From contig NZ_AOHO01000048.1 of assembly GCF_000342005.1 (NCBI RefSeq), forward strand, positions 186,001-250,000: 64,000 bases of DNA. The letters are read 5' to 3'. Source of the DNA: Amycolatopsis decaplanina DSM 44594 (GTDB taxonomy: Bacteria; Actinomycetota; Actinomycetes; Mycobacteriales; Pseudonocardiaceae). How positions within the stretch are numbered: the stretch's first letter is position 1; each line of letters begins with the position of its first letter. This document shows, piece by piece, positions 44,892 through 54,581 of this stretch. The position numbers and the translations under genes were made by a program. The notes below the pieces were generated by a model, which searched no databases, was not told the origin of the DNA, and was given only the letters and a program-made list of their open reading frames with translations.

Positions 44892-46025
44892 CTAGCCGAA
44901 GAACCCGTGGACCTCGTCGATGACGCGGTTCACGTCGGCGTCGGTCAGCGCCGGGAACAGCGGCAGCGAAAGCTCCTGGCTGTAGTACAGCTCCGCGTTG
45001 GGACACATCCCGCGCTGGTATCCGAGATCCTCGAACACCGGGTGCCAGTACGCGGGGATGTAGTTGACCTGAACGCCGATTCCCTTGCTACGCAGGTGAT
45101 CGAACAGCGCGCGACGGCGTCCTTCGAGGACTCGCAGCGGGTACAGGTGCCACACCGGGTCCGCGCCTTCGCGCACCGCGGGCGTCAGTACGCCGTCCAA
45201 AGAGGACAGTGCTGCGGTGTAGCGCGCGTGGATCTCCGCGCGCCGCTTCTTGAACTCGGCGAGCCTGCGCAGCTGGCTGCTTCCCAAGGCGCACAACACA
45301 TCCGGCAAGCGGTAGTTGAGGCCGAACTCGTGCACCTCCTGATGCCACGCGCCCTCGTCCGGATAACGCTGCGCCGCCTTGTCCCGCACCAGCCCGTGAT
45401 TGCGGAAGCCTCGGGCGCGACCCAGCAGTTCGTCCGAAGTGGCGACCACCGCGCCGCCTTCGGCCGTGGTGAGGTTCTTGGTCGGGAAGAAGGAGAACGT
45501 GGTGAGGTCGGCGAGCGAGCCGACCGGCCTGCCCTGCCAGCTCCCACCGACGGAATGCGCGGCGTCCTCCAGCAGCAAGGCGCCGTTGTCGTGGGCGATG
45601 CGGCCGAGTTCGTCCAGTTCCGCCGGGTGGCCGGCGTAGTCCACGGCCGCGACGACCTTGGTCCGCGCGGTGACAGCGGCCGAAGCCGCCGCCGGGTCGA
45701 GGTTGCCGGTGTGCGCCTCGACATCGGCGAACACCACCTTGCCGCCGAGCAGCGCGGCCGTCGCGGCGGTGGCGACGAACGTCATCGGCGAGGTGACGAC
45801 CTCGTCACCAGGGCCGATCCCGGCCGCCGCGTACGCGACGTGCAGCGCTGCCGTTCCCGAGGTGACGGCCACCGCGGGCGTGCCGCCGGTGTGCTCGGCG
45901 AGGTCCTCTTCGAAGCGCGTGACGGCGGGGCCGGTGGTCAGCCAGTCGCCGCGCAGCACCTCGGTGACGGCCGCGATGTCCTCGTCCGAAACGGACTGAC
46001 GGCCGTAGGGCAGGAAGTCACCCAT
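44892..46025 (-). CDS. pseC: UDP-4-amino-sugar aminotransferase PseC
   Basis: A 377-residue DegT-family enzyme that makes UDP-4-amino-4,6-dideoxy-L-AltNAc from the PseB product. The N-terminus FLPYGRQSVSDEDIAAV is the PseC hallmark. Other motifs are TSGTAALH, SPMTFVATA, LEDAAHSVGG and the PLP lysine Lys183 in FFPTKNLTTAEGG, plus INYIPAYWHP-like VNYIPAYWHP. It overlaps pseB by eight bases. Confidence 0.93.
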   Translation of the reverse strand: MGDFLPYGRQSVSDEDIAAVTEVLRGDWLTTGPAVTRFEEDLAEHTGGTPAVAVTSGTAALHVAYAAAGIGPGDEVVTSPMTFVATAATAALLGGKVVFADVEAHTGNLDPAAASAAVTARTKVVAAVDYAGHPAELDELGRIAHDNGALLLEDAAHSVGGSWQGRPVGSLADLTTFSFFPTKNLTTAEGGAVVATSDELLGRARGFRNHGLVRDKAAQRYPDEGAWHQEVHEFGLNYRLPDVLCALGSSQLRRLAEFKKRRAEIHARYTAALSSLDGVLTPAVREGADPVWHLYPLRVLEGRRRALFDHLRSKGIGVQVNYIPAYWHPVFEDLGYQRGMCPNAELYYSQELSLPLFPALTDADVNRVIDEVHGFFG

Positions 46026-47001
46026 ACTGCTCGACCAGGTCGCGCAGCTCGTCCGCGTCGAGCCACAGGTCGTTCGTGTCCGACCGATACGCGAAGTTTT
46101 CCGGCACCGCCTTGCCGTCCGACGGCGCCTCGTAACCCCAGCCCGCGATGTGCGGCTGCACGACGTAACGGTCGCTCAGCTGCACGGTCCGGCGGGCGTC
46201 GTCGGGGGCGATCATCTCTTCGTGCAGCTTCTCGCCGGGACGGATGCCGACCTCGTGCATCGGCGAACCGGGCGCGATCGCCTGCGCGAGCTCGACCAGC
46301 CGCATGCTGGGAATCCGCGGCACGTACAGCTCGCCGCCGTTCATCTGGTCGAAGGAGTCGACCACGAACTGCACGGCCTGCGGGAGCGTGATCCAGAAAC
46401 GGGTCATCTCCTTGTGCGTGATCGGCAGCGACTCACCCTTGGCCGCGAGCGCGCGGAAGAACGGGATCACACTGCCGCGCGAGCCCATCACGTTGCCGTA
46501 GCGGACCACGGAGAACCTGGTCGGATGCGTCGCGGCGTAGTGGTTCGCGCTGATGAACATCCGGTCGGCGCACAGCTTCGTGGCGCCGTAGAGGTTGATC
46601 GGGCTGGACGCCTTGTCCGTCGACAGCGCGACGACCTTCTTCACGCCCGTGTCGATCGCGGCTTCGATGACGTTCTGCGAGCCGACGACGTTGGTCTGCA
46701 CGAATTCGAACGGGTTGTACTCGCCCGTGTCGACCTGCTTGAGTGCGGCGGCGTGCACCACGTAGTCGACTCCGTGCATCGCGCGCTCGAGGCGGCGACG
46801 GTCCCGGATGTCGCCGATGAACCAGCGCAGCCTCGGGTCGTTGTCGAACTGCTGCCGGGCTTCGTACTGCTTGAGCTCGTCGCGGGAGAGCACGACCAGC
46901 CGTCGCGGGTTCAGCTCGGCCAGTGCGTAGGTGATGAACGCCTTGCCGAACGAACCGGTCCCGCCGGTGAGCAGGATGCTGGAGCCATCCAGCTCGGACA
47001 T
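46018..47001 (-). CDS. pseB: UDP-GlcNAc 4,6-dehydratase (5-inverting)
   Basis: A 327-residue SDR enzyme for the first step of pseudaminic acid synthesis. The nucleotide site is LLTGGTGSFGKAF. The catalytic region STDKASSPINLYGATK has Asp129-Lys130 and Tyr138, as in PseB/FlaA1, and PRIPSMRLVELAQAIAP lies near the C-terminus. It is the first gene of the pseB-pseC pair and is divergent from pseF with about 40 bp between them. Confidence 0.94.
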   Translation of the reverse strand: MSELDGSSILLTGGTGSFGKAFITYALAELNPRRLVVLSRDELKQYEARQQFDNDPRLRWFIGDIRDRRRLERAMHGVDYVVHAAALKQVDTGEYNPFEFVQTNVVGSQNVIEAAIDTGVKKVVALSTDKASSPINLYGATKLCADRMFISANHYAATHPTRFSVVRYGNVMGSRGSVIPFFRALAAKGESLPITHKEMTRFWITLPQAVQFVVDSFDQMNGGELYVPRIPSMRLVELAQAIAPGSPMHEVGIRPGEKLHEEMIAPDDARRTVQLSDRYVVQPHIAGWGYEAPSDGKAVPENFAYRSDTNDLWLDADELRDLVEQYG

Positions 47002-47041
47002 CGTTGACCTCCGCGTTTCGGTGCTGCTGCCGCACGACATC

Positions 47042-47797
47042 ATGTCACCCATGGATCCAGACCCCGGGGCCCACGTGGTCAACGCCGTCATCCAGGCGCG
47101 TGCGTCGTCCACCCGGTTACCTGGCAAAGTGCTCCGCCCGCTGGCGGGCCGGAGTGTCCTCGGCTGGGTCGTCCGCGCCGCCGCGGCTTCGCCGGGAATC
47201 GACAACGTCGTGGTCGCGACCTCGACGGAGGCTGACGACGACGAGGTGGCCGAAGAGGCCGTCCGGCACGGTGCCCTGGTCGCCAGAGGCCCGCTCGACG
47301 ACGTCCTCGCGCGCTTCGCGGTGGCTGTCGAGTCGTACCCGGCCGACGCCGTGGTGCGGCTCACCGCGGACTGCCCGCTGCTGGACCCTGAGCTGATCGG
47401 GCAACTCGTCACGCTGTGGCGGGCACGGCCGTCGCTGGACTACTTGAGCACGACCCTCGTGCGCACGCTGCCCCGAGGTTTCGACGCGGAACTCGTGCGC
47501 GCGGAGGTGCTGGCCGAGCAGGTCGAAACCGCCCGCGGCGCCGATCGGGAGCACGTGACTTCAGGCATCTACTCGCGTCCGGAGAGGTACTCGTGCTCCG
47601 GCGTCGTGGTGAGCCCGCCCGCCGACGACCTCCGCGTGACCTTGGACACCGTCGAGGACTGGTCGGTCATCGAAGGCGTCGTGGCGGAGCTGGGGGACCG
47701 TGTCGGCGATTGGCGCGAGGTGGTCGCGGTGCTGCGTTCACGGCCCGATCTCGCGACGCTCAACCGGCACGTCGAGCAGAAGAAGGTGGCCAGGTGA
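47042..47797 (+). CDS. pseF: CMP-pseudaminic acid cytidylyltransferase
   Basis: A protein of about 251 residues with the nucleotidyltransferase start NAVIQARASSTRLPGKVL and the catalytic VRLTADCPLLDP. This belongs to the SpsF/PseF group that links CMP to the nonulosonic acid. The start is unclear: ATG 47042 and ATG 47051 are in frame and neither has a good ribosome site. Coupled to pseG by GTGA. Confidence 0.88.
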   Translation: MSPMDPDPGAHVVNAVIQARASSTRLPGKVLRPLAGRSVLGWVVRAAAASPGIDNVVVATSTEADDDEVAEEAVRHGALVARGPLDDVLARFAVAVESYPADAVVRLTADCPLLDPELIGQLVTLWRARPSLDYLSTTLVRTLPRGFDAELVRAEVLAEQVETARGADREHVTSGIYSRPERYSCSGVVVSPPADDLRVTLDTVEDWSVIEGVVAELGDRVGDWREVVAVLRSRPDLATLNRHVEQKKVAR

Positions 47798-48750
47798 CGA
47801 GGCTGATGCTGCGGGCCGACGCCTCCGGGACAATCGGCGCGGGCCATGTCTCGCGCATGGTCGCCTATGCCGAACGCGCGGTCGCGCGAGGCTGGGAGGT
47901 CGTTTTCTCGGGCCAGGTGGACAACGCCGAATGGCTGGCCGCCCGGTTCGGTGAGTTGTCGGTTCCGGTGGTGCCGTCCGTGCCGTTCGACGGCTTCGAC
48001 GTGGTGGTCGTCGATCACTACGGCCTCGGTGAGCTGCGTGAAGAGGTCAACGCCGCCGGCGCGCTCCTGGTGTCCATCGAGGACGACGTGTTCGGCAGGC
48101 GTGCGGCGGACCTCGTCGTCGACTGCGGTTTCGCCCCGGCGCCGAGGCCTGACGACGGCTCCGGCGCTTTGCTCAGGGGCGTGGCTTACGCGCCGATGCG
48201 GGACGTCGTCCGGGATGCGCGGGAGAAGCGCCTCGGTCGTGAAGGCGCGGAGCGGCCTCACGTGACCGTGGTGCTCGGCGGTGGGACCGAGTGGGCCGGG
48301 ACGGTCAGCGCGTTGCTGCACGCCTTGCGCGACACGGAACTGCCGTTCGTCGCCGATGTCCTCGTACGCGGTGAACCCGTTGTGCCGGAAGCGCTGCCAG
48401 GACAGGAATTCCGCGTCGCACCACCTGGGCCGGGACTGCTGGATCTGCTCGTGGAGACGGACGTGGCGGTGAGCGCGGCCGGCGTCACGCTGCTGGAACT
48501 GTGCTGCCTCGGCGTGCCGACCGGCGTCGTGCAGCTGGTCGACAACCAGGAGACCGGATACCGGGGCGCACTGGACCTCGGGCTGGCGGCAGGGCTGGGG
48601 AGCGCGGCGGCGCTGGATGGCGACGCCGTCGAGACGTTGCGGGCCTTGCTGCTGGACGCGGAGACGCAGCGACGGTTTTCGAAGACCGCGGCGTCCGTTG
48701 TGGACGGCCGTGGGGTGGACCGCGTGCTGGACCGACTGGAAGCGCTTTAG
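47794..48750 (+). CDS. pseG: UDP-sugar hydrolase PseG
   Basis: A 318-residue GT-B-like hydrolase that removes UDP from UDP-2,4-diacetamido-2,4,6-trideoxy-L-altrose. The N-terminal motif [11 protein letters not shown] contains His18, the counterpart of the PseG catalytic histidine. Later come [27 protein letters not shown] and VDNQE, the UDP-binding region. The GTG start is fixed by its overlap with pseF. Confidence 0.92.
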   Translation: MTRLMLRADASGTIGAGHVSRMVAYAERAVARGWEVVFSGQVDNAEWLAARFGELSVPVVPSVPFDGFDVVVVDHYGLGELREEVNAAGALLVSIEDDVFGRRAADLVVDCGFAPAPRPDDGSGALLRGVAYAPMRDVVRDAREKRLGREGAERPHVTVVLGGGTEWAGTVSALLHALRDTELPFVADVLVRGEPVVPEALPGQEFRVAPPGPGLLDLLVETDVAVSAAGVTLLELCCLGVPTGVVQLVDNQETGYRGALDLGLAAGLGSAAALDGDAVETLRALLLDAETQRRFSKTAASVVDGRGVDRVLDRLEAL

Positions 48751-48788
48751 GAACGCGGTTGTCCTCGATCCTCCCTACCGTCGTCCGC

Positions 48789-49949
48789 ATGACCGACGAA
48801 ATCACGCCGTTCACGATCGCCGTCCCCCAGCACGACCTCGACGACCTCGCCGCCCGCCTGGCGAACACGCGCTGGCCGGACGAGATCGACGGCGTCGGCT
48901 GGGGGCTCGGGACACCGCTCGGGTACCTACAGGAGCTCGCCGAGTACTGGCGGCTCCGCTACGACTGGCGCGCCCACGAGGAACGCCTCAACGGTTTCCC
49001 CGGCTTCCTCACGAACATCGATGGCGCGAACGTCCACTTCCTGCACGCGCGGTCACCGGAGCCGGACGCGATCCCGCTTGTGCTCACGCACGGCTGGCCG
49101 GGGTCCATTGTGGAATTCCTCGACGTCATCGGACCCCTCTCGGACCCGCGCGCGTACGGCGGCGACCCCGGGGACGCGTTCCACGTCATCGTGCCGTCGC
49201 TGCCCGGCTTCGGCTTCTCCGGGCCGACGATCGAGGCGGACTGGGGTTCCGGCCGGACCGCGGACGCCTGGGCGGTGCTGTTGTCGCGGCTCGGGTACGA
49301 GCGGTTCGGGCTGCACGGCGGCGACTGGGGCGCGATCGTGTCGCGTGAGGTGGGCGTCCGGTGTCCGGAGCGGGTGATCGGCGCGCATCTGACGATGCTG
49401 CCGCACGCGGTACCCCGGAGCGAGGCCGATCTCGCCGGGCTCACCGGCGGCGAACTCGCGCGGGGTGAGGCGGCGCTGGCGCGCGGGCGGGAGTTCCGGA
49501 CCGGCGAGCTGGGCTACGCGATGATCCAGGCGACCAAACCGCAAACGCTTGCCTACGGGCTCACCGACTCACCGGCCGGGCAGCTCGGCTGGCTGGTGGA
49601 GAAGTTCAAGTCCTATTCGGACTCGCGTGACGTCCCGGAAGACGCGATCGATCGTGACGATCTGCTCACCAGCGTGATGCTCTACTGGCTCACCGGCACG
49701 GCGAACTCGTCTTCGCGGATCTACGCAGCGCTGGGCCCGGCTTGGGGCGAGGAGCCGCCGGAGTCCACAGTGCCCACCGGGGTGGCCGTGTTCCCGAAGG
49801 ACACCGGACTCCCGATCCGGCACCTCGCGGAGCGCACCGACAACATCGTGCACTGGTCGACTCCGGACCGAGGAGGTCACTTCCCCGGGCTGGAGGTGCC
49901 GGACCTGCTCATCGGCGACCTGCGGACGTTCTTCCGCCCGCTGCGCTGA
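48789..49949 (+). CDS. Epoxide hydrolase family protein (alpha/beta-hydrolase)
   Basis: A 386-residue protein with the N-terminal EHN domain ([20 protein letters not shown], ..YLQELAEYW) and an alpha/beta-hydrolase fold. The oxyanion motif is HGWPGS, the nucleophile is the Asp of HGGDWGA, and the C-terminal His is in GGHFPGLE. The substrate is unknown. It is convergent with bpa, nine bases away, and lies at the right edge of the pseudaminic acid island. Confidence 0.9.
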   Translation: MTDEITPFTIAVPQHDLDDLAARLANTRWPDEIDGVGWGLGTPLGYLQELAEYWRLRYDWRAHEERLNGFPGFLTNIDGANVHFLHARSPEPDAIPLVLTHGWPGSIVEFLDVIGPLSDPRAYGGDPGDAFHVIVPSLPGFGFSGPTIEADWGSGRTADAWAVLLSRLGYERFGLHGGDWGAIVSREVGVRCPERVIGAHLTMLPHAVPRSEADLAGLTGGELARGEAALARGREFRTGELGYAMIQATKPQTLAYGLTDSPAGQLGWLVEKFKSYSDSRDVPEDAIDRDDLLTSVMLYWLTGTANSSSRIYAALGPAWGEEPPESTVPTGVAVFPKDTGLPIRHLAERTDNIVHWSTPDRGGHFPGLEVPDLLIGDLRTFFRPLR

Positions 49950-49958
49950 CGCGAGGGG

Positions 49959-50552
49959 TCAGAGGTACTGGCCCGGCCCGTGCGACTCGCCGCCTGCCCC
50001 GTGCCCGCCCAGGGCACCGCCCGCGGAAGGACCAGCAGGGAGCCCGCGCCGCATCTGTTCCAGCTGCACCCGCGCGGCCATCTGCTGCGCGAACAGCGCG
50101 GTCTGGATGCCGCTGAACAACCCTTCCAGCCAGCCGACCAGCTGCGCCTGCGCGATCCGCAGCTCGGCATCGGACGGCGTCGAGTTCTCGGTGAACGGGC
50201 GCACCAGCCGCTCCAGCTCGTCCTGCAGCTCCGGCGCCAGCGCCTGCTCCAGCTCACGGATCGAGGTCTGGTGGATCTCGCGCACGCGGGTGCGGCTGGC
50301 GTCGTCCAGCGGCGCGGCGCGGACCTCCTCCAGCAGCTGTTTGATCATCGTGCCGATGCGCATCACCTTGGCGGGTTCTTCGACGAGATCGCCGAGCGAC
50401 TCCTCCTGAGGCGTCTCCTCGCCGGAGCCGGGGGAGGCGATACGTGCGGTGCCGACCGGAGTGCCGTCGGGACCGACGACCACCACGTGGGGTGAGGAGT
50501 CTCCGCCGCCGTCACCGGGGGTGTTCGATTCACGGGAAGCTGGGTCGGTCAT
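49959..50552 (-). CDS. bpa: Bacterial proteasome activator Bpa/PafE
   Basis: A protein of about 197 residues matching the ring-forming, ATP-independent proteasome activator (Rv3780, DUF2587). It has VMRIGTMIKQLLEEVRAAPLD, HQTSIRELEQALAPEL, PSDAELRIAQAQLVGWLEGLF and the C-terminal GQYL, the motif that docks to the 20S core. About 50 acidic/Pro-rich residues precede the helical core. ATG 50561 is also possible. In M. tuberculosis it is next to Rv3781 (wzt); here the pseudaminic acid island separates them. Confidence 0.94.
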   Translation of the reverse strand: MTDPASRESNTPGDGGGDSSPHVVVVGPDGTPVGTARIASPGSGEETPQEESLGDLVEEPAKVMRIGTMIKQLLEEVRAAPLDDASRTRVREIHQTSIRELEQALAPELQDELERLVRPFTENSTPSDAELRIAQAQLVGWLEGLFSGIQTALFAQQMAARVQLEQMRRGLPAGPSAGGALGGHGAGGESHGPGQYL

Positions 50553-50695
50553 GTGCTCCATCCTGGCCTACGTCGGGTACGAAGCGCAGTGTGGTTTTCG
50601 GCTCCGTCTCCGAGCGTAGCGGGAATCGTCGCGCCCCGTGGTCGGGCACCCAACCCCGGGTAAAGCGCCAAACCGCACGTCCGTACGGTGTCCAC

Positions 50696-51895
50696 ATGGC
50701 GTTCGACGTCGCTCGTATCCGTGGGTTGTTTCCCGCGCTGGGTGACGGCTGGATTCACTTCGACGGCGCCGCCGGAATGCTCGTACCTGAACAGGTCGCT
50801 TCGGCCGTATCCACGGCCATGCGCGCTCCGGTGTCCGGGCCGGGTGGAGCGTTTCCGGCCTCCCAGCGTGCGGAAAGCATTGTCACGGCCGCTCGCCGGG
50901 CGGTCGCCGACCTGGTCGGCGCCGATCCGGCCGGAGTCGTGCTCGGACCCAACGCGCCCGACCTCATCCGCCGTCTCGTCGACGCGATGGCCGATCGCTG
51001 GACGATCGGCGACGAGGTCGTCGTCTCCCGGCTCGACGAGGAGGCCAACCTCGCGCCGTGGCGCCGTGCGGCGAAACGGGTCGGCGCGGTCGTTCGCTGG
51101 GGCGAGATCGACATCGAGACCTGCGAGCTGCCCGCCTGGCAATACGAGAGTCTCGTCTCCGCGCGTACCAAGGCCGTCGCGGTCACGCTGGCGTCCGGCT
51201 CGGTCGGCACCCGGCCCGACGTCCCGACGGTCATCGAGTTCGCCAAACGCGTCGGCGCGCTGGTCGTCGTCGACGCGACGTACGCGGCGCCGTTCGTGCC
51301 GCTCGACCTCAACGCGCTCGGCGCCGACGTGATGGTGGTCTCGGCGCAGGCCTGGGGTGGGCCGTCGGTGGGAGCGCTGGTCTTCCGCGATCCCGAACTG
51401 CTCGAACGCCTGCCGTCGGTCTCGCTCGATCCGGCCGCGCGCGGTCCGGCCCGGATGGAACTGGGGCCGCACGCGTACCCGTTGCTGGCCGGGCTGATCG
51501 CGTCGATCGACTATCTGGCCGGTTTGGACGACGCCGCGATGGGCTCGCGGCGCGAGAAGCTGGTGACATCGCTGGGTTCGGCGAAGTCGTACCACGCGGG
51601 ACTTCTGGCGCAGCTGTCCACGGAACTCCGTTCGCTGCGGCACGTCATGGTCATCGGCGACGCCATGCGCAGGATCCCCGCGCTCGCGTTCGCCGTCGCG
51701 GGCAAGAAGGCGCCCGAGGTCGCCGAATACCTGGCGTCCCAGGGGCTCTGCGCCTTCGCCGACGACGGCACGAGCGGGGTCTTCGGGTCACTCGGCGCCG
51801 CCGAAGTCGGCGGCGCCGTCCGCATCGGACTCGCGCACTACTCGAACGTCTTCGAGGTCAACCAGCTCGTCCGGGTGCTGGAAGAGATCCGCTAG
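50696..51895 (+). CDS. Class V aminotransferase-fold, cysteine-desulfurase-like protein (Rv3778c-like)
   Basis: A 399-residue protein of the PLP fold type I group. It has IHFDGAAGMLVPEQV, SQRAESIVTAARR, LDEEANLAPW, VVVDATYAAPFVPLDL, and a C-terminal VRIGLAHYSNVFEVNQL. At the place where active members carry the Schiff-base lysine (S.HK..GP), this protein reads VSAQAWGGPSVG, with no Lys. If the alignment is right it cannot be a normal PLP enzyme. It is the counterpart of Rv3778c by synteny with bpa and the quinone reductase. Its stop overlaps the convergent stop by CTAG. Confidence 0.85.
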   Translation: MAFDVARIRGLFPALGDGWIHFDGAAGMLVPEQVASAVSTAMRAPVSGPGGAFPASQRAESIVTAARRAVADLVGADPAGVVLGPNAPDLIRRLVDAMADRWTIGDEVVVSRLDEEANLAPWRRAAKRVGAVVRWGEIDIETCELPAWQYESLVSARTKAVAVTLASGSVGTRPDVPTVIEFAKRVGALVVVDATYAAPFVPLDLNALGADVMVVSAQAWGGPSVGALVFRDPELLERLPSVSLDPAARGPARMELGPHAYPLLAGLIASIDYLAGLDDAAMGSRREKLVTSLGSAKSYHAGLLAQLSTELRSLRHVMVIGDAMRRIPALAFAVAGKKAPEVAEYLASQGLCAFADDGTSGVFGSLGAAEVGGAVRIGLAHYSNVFEVNQLVRVLEEIR

Positions 51896-52869
51896 GACTT
51901 CGCCGCCAACAAGACCTTGCCGAAAACCGTGCCGTCTTCGAGCGCGCGGTGCGCGGCCGCGGCTTCGGCCATCGGGACGACCTGACCGACGATCGGCTTC
52001 ACCGAACCCTGCTCCACCAACGGCCACAGCCGCTCGCGGACGTCGGCGACGATCGCCGCCTTCTGCTCCAGCGGCCGCGAACGCAGTCCCGCGCCGTACA
52101 GGCTCGCGCGTTTGGTCATCAGCTTGCCGATGTTGAGCTCACCCTTGACGCCGCCCTGCATGCCGATGATCACGAGCCTGCCGTCCATGGCCAGCGCGTC
52201 GATGTTGCGGTCGAGGTACTTGGCGCCCATGTTGTCGAGGATGACGTTCGCGCCGCCGGTCTCGGCTCGCAGCACCTCGACGAAATCCTGCTCCTTGTAG
52301 TTGATCGCGATGTCGGCGCCGAGCTGGCGGCAGCTCTCCAGCCGCGCTGGCGAGCCCGCGGTCACCGCGACCGTCGCGCCGAGCGCCTTGGCGACCTGGA
52401 TCGCGTGCGTGCCGATCCCGCCGGCACCGCCGTGGACGAGCAGAACCTCGCCTTCGGACAATTTGCCGTGCATCACCACATTCGCCCAAACCGTGCACGC
52501 GACTTCCGGCAGTCCGGCGGCCGCGAGCAATTCGACTTCGGCGGGAAGCGGAAGCAGTTGTCCGGCCGGGACAGCGACCTTTTCCCCGTAGCCGCCACCG
52601 GCGAGCAAAGCACAAACTTCGTCGCCGATTCGCCATCCTTCGACGCCTTCGCCGATTTCGGCGACCGTGCCCGAACATTCGAGTCCGAGGATTTCGCTGG
52701 CGCCCGGCGGAGGCGGGTAATGACCTTGACGTTGCAGCAGGTCAGCGCGGTTGACGGCGCTCGCGGCGACATCGATGACCACTTCGCCTTCGCCTGCCAC
52801 GGGATCCGGGACCTTGGTCCATTCGAGAACATCGGGATCGCCGGGCTCACGGATGGTGATCGCGTACAT
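51892..52869 (-). CDS. NAD(P)H:quinone oxidoreductase (PIG3-type, Rv3777-like)
   Basis: A 325-residue medium-chain dehydrogenase without structural zinc. It has AVNRADLLQRQGHYPPPPG, LGLECSGTVAEIG, VHGGAGGIGTHAIQVAKALGA as the NADPH site and VILDNMGAKYLDRN. These are signatures of the PIG3/TP53I3 quinone oxidoreductase group. The start at MYAITIREPG was chosen over the open frame further upstream, which is Arg-rich. Confidence 0.92.
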   Translation of the reverse strand: MYAITIREPGDPDVLEWTKVPDPVAGEGEVVIDVAASAVNRADLLQRQGHYPPPPGASEILGLECSGTVAEIGEGVEGWRIGDEVCALLAGGGYGEKVAVPAGQLLPLPAEVELLAAAGLPEVACTVWANVVMHGKLSEGEVLLVHGGAGGIGTHAIQVAKALGATVAVTAGSPARLESCRQLGADIAINYKEQDFVEVLRAETGGANVILDNMGAKYLDRNIDALAMDGRLVIIGMQGGVKGELNIGKLMTKRASLYGAGLRSRPLEQKAAIVADVRERLWPLVEQGSVKPIVGQVVPMAEAAAAHRALEDGTVFGKVLLAAKS

Positions 52870-52949
52870 ACAAACGACCCTATCCCGGTGTCGTAAAGTC
52901 CGCCGAACGTCGGTTGACCTGTGGCGCAAACCACACGAAGGTGACGCTT

Positions 52950-54497
52950 ATGTCATATTCGCGAAGAAGCATTGTTCCCTCGATCGTGGTGGCGGCCACC
53001 ACCGCGCTCACGGTCGGAATGGCTCCCGCTGCGACGGCCGCGACCGGGCTCGACGGCCCCGCGCTGGCCAAGCAGCTCGTCAACAAGGTCGACGTGAACA
53101 ACGTCAACCGGCACCTGATCGCTCTGCAGCGGATCTCGGACGCGAACGGTGGCCGTCGCGCCGCCAGCACCGAGGGCCACAAGAAGTCCGCGGAGTATGT
53201 CGCCACGAAGCTGGAGCAGGCGGGCTTCACGGTCACGCGGCAGGAGTTCCCGTTCACCTACGCGGAGACCCTCGCGGAGAAGCTGACTGTCGCGGGCGCC
53301 GACGTCCCGATCATCATCATGTCCTACAGCCCGTCGACGCCCGTCGGTGGAATCACCGCCCCGCTCGCGGTGGTCCCGGTCGACGACACCAGCGGCTGTG
53401 AAGCGGCCGACTACGCCGGCGGGGTCACCGGCAAGATCGCGCTGATCCAGCGCGGTGGCTGCTCCTTCGCGCAGAAGCAGGCGACGGCCGCCGAGGCGGG
53501 CGCCATCGGCGCGATCATCTACAACAACGTCCCGGGCCCGGTCAACGGCACGCTGGGCGACCCGGCCGCGGCCAAGATCCCGACCGGCGGCATCACCCAG
53601 GCCGACGGCCAGGCGCTCGCCACCAAGGCCGGCTCCTCGGTCACCCTCGACCTGCGCGCCTTCCAGGAGGCGCGGACCAGCTACAACGTCATCGCCGAGA
53701 CCAAGACCGGTCGCAAGGACAACGTCGTGATGCTCGGCGCCCACCTCGACAGCGTCACCGAGGGCCCCGGCATCAACGACAACGGCACCGGTTCCGCCGC
53801 ACTGCTGGAGACCGCGCTGCAGCTGGGCAGCAAGCCCAAGGCCAACAACGCCGTCCGCTTCGGCTGGTGGAGCGCCGAGGAGTTCGGGCTCGTCGGCTCG
53901 ACCCACTACGTCAACTCGCTGAGCTTCGAGCAGCAGCTCGACATCGCGCTGTACCTGAACTACGACATGATCGGCTCGCCGAACGCGGCGTACTTCGCCT
54001 ACGACGGTGACAACTCCGACGGTGTCGGCGCGGGCGCCGGCCCGTACGGTTCCGCGCAGCTCGAGCAGACCCTCGTGGACTACCTCGAGAAGGGCAAGGG
54101 TGTCCCGGTCGAGGGCACGGACTTCACCGGTCGTTCCGACTACGGCCGGTTCATCGCGGTCGGCATCCCGGCCGGTGGCCTGTTCACCGGTGCCGAAGGC
54201 GTGAAGACCGCGGCGCAGGCGGCGAAGTGGGGCGGCAGCGCCGACGTTCCTTACGACAAGTGCTATCACCAGGCCTGCGACAACCTCGGCAACGTCGACC
54301 GCGTCGCGCTCGACCGCAACTCCGACACCGTCGCCTGGGCGCTGGGTGTGTACGCGACCAGCACCGCGAACATCAACGGTGTGTCGGGTAGCTCGGCCAC
54401 GAAGACGAAGGCCCTTCGCGCGACCGAGCGGTCCCAGCAGCGGAGCCTGACGGCTTCCGTCCAGGCTGACGACCACCACGGCGCTGTCGCCGCGTAG
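52950..54497 (+). CDS. Secreted M28-family aminopeptidase with PA domain
   Basis: A 515-residue exported peptidase. The signal peptide ends at about 31 (ATAA). An M28 N-terminal part is interrupted by a PA domain (about 120-240, with GKIALIQRGGCSFAQKQ). The zinc ligands appear in order as AHLDSV (His), NDNGTGSA (Asp), SAEEFGL (catalytic and ligand Glu), YDMIGSPN (Asp) and CYHQACDN (His). It resembles Streptomyces griseus-type aminopeptidases. The C-terminal 45 residues are Thr/Ser/Gln-rich. GAAGG lies before the ATG. Confidence 0.93.
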   Translation: MSYSRRSIVPSIVVAATTALTVGMAPAATAATGLDGPALAKQLVNKVDVNNVNRHLIALQRISDANGGRRAASTEGHKKSAEYVATKLEQAGFTVTRQEFPFTYAETLAEKLTVAGADVPIIIMSYSPSTPVGGITAPLAVVPVDDTSGCEAADYAGGVTGKIALIQRGGCSFAQKQATAAEAGAIGAIIYNNVPGPVNGTLGDPAAAKIPTGGITQADGQALATKAGSSVTLDLRAFQEARTSYNVIAETKTGRKDNVVMLGAHLDSVTEGPGINDNGTGSAALLETALQLGSKPKANNAVRFGWWSAEEFGLVGSTHYVNSLSFEQQLDIALYLNYDMIGSPNAAYFAYDGDNSDGVGAGAGPYGSAQLEQTLVDYLEKGKGVPVEGTDFTGRSDYGRFIAVGIPAGGLFTGAEGVKTAAQAAKWGGSADVPYDKCYHQACDNLGNVDRVALDRNSDTVAWALGVYATSTANINGVSGSSATKTKALRATERSQQRSLTASVQADDHHGAVAA

Positions 54498-54511
54498 TAG
54501 CTCCCTCAAGT

Positions 54512-54564
54512 GCAATGAAGGGGCCTTTCATCGCAAAATTTGCGATGAAAGGCCCCTTCATTGC
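54512..54564. terminator. 26-bp palindrome between convergent genes
   Basis: Arms 54512-54537 and 54539-54564 are perfectly complementary with one base between them (centre GCAAAATTTGC). Inside lies ATGAAGGGGCCTTTCAT. It separates the aminopeptidase and the convergent zinc peptidase genes; probably a bidirectional terminator. Confidence 0.75.
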
Positions 54565-54581
54565 GTCTCTGGGGGAAGGAC

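Noticed and set aside
44892..47001. Legionaminic or bacillosamine pathway instead of pseudaminic acid
   Set aside because: PseB-type inverting dehydratase motifs, the PseC N-terminus and a PseG-type hydrolase are all present, and the synthase carries the PseI-like EMSGNHNGD motif; a NeuC-type hydrolysing epimerase is absent.
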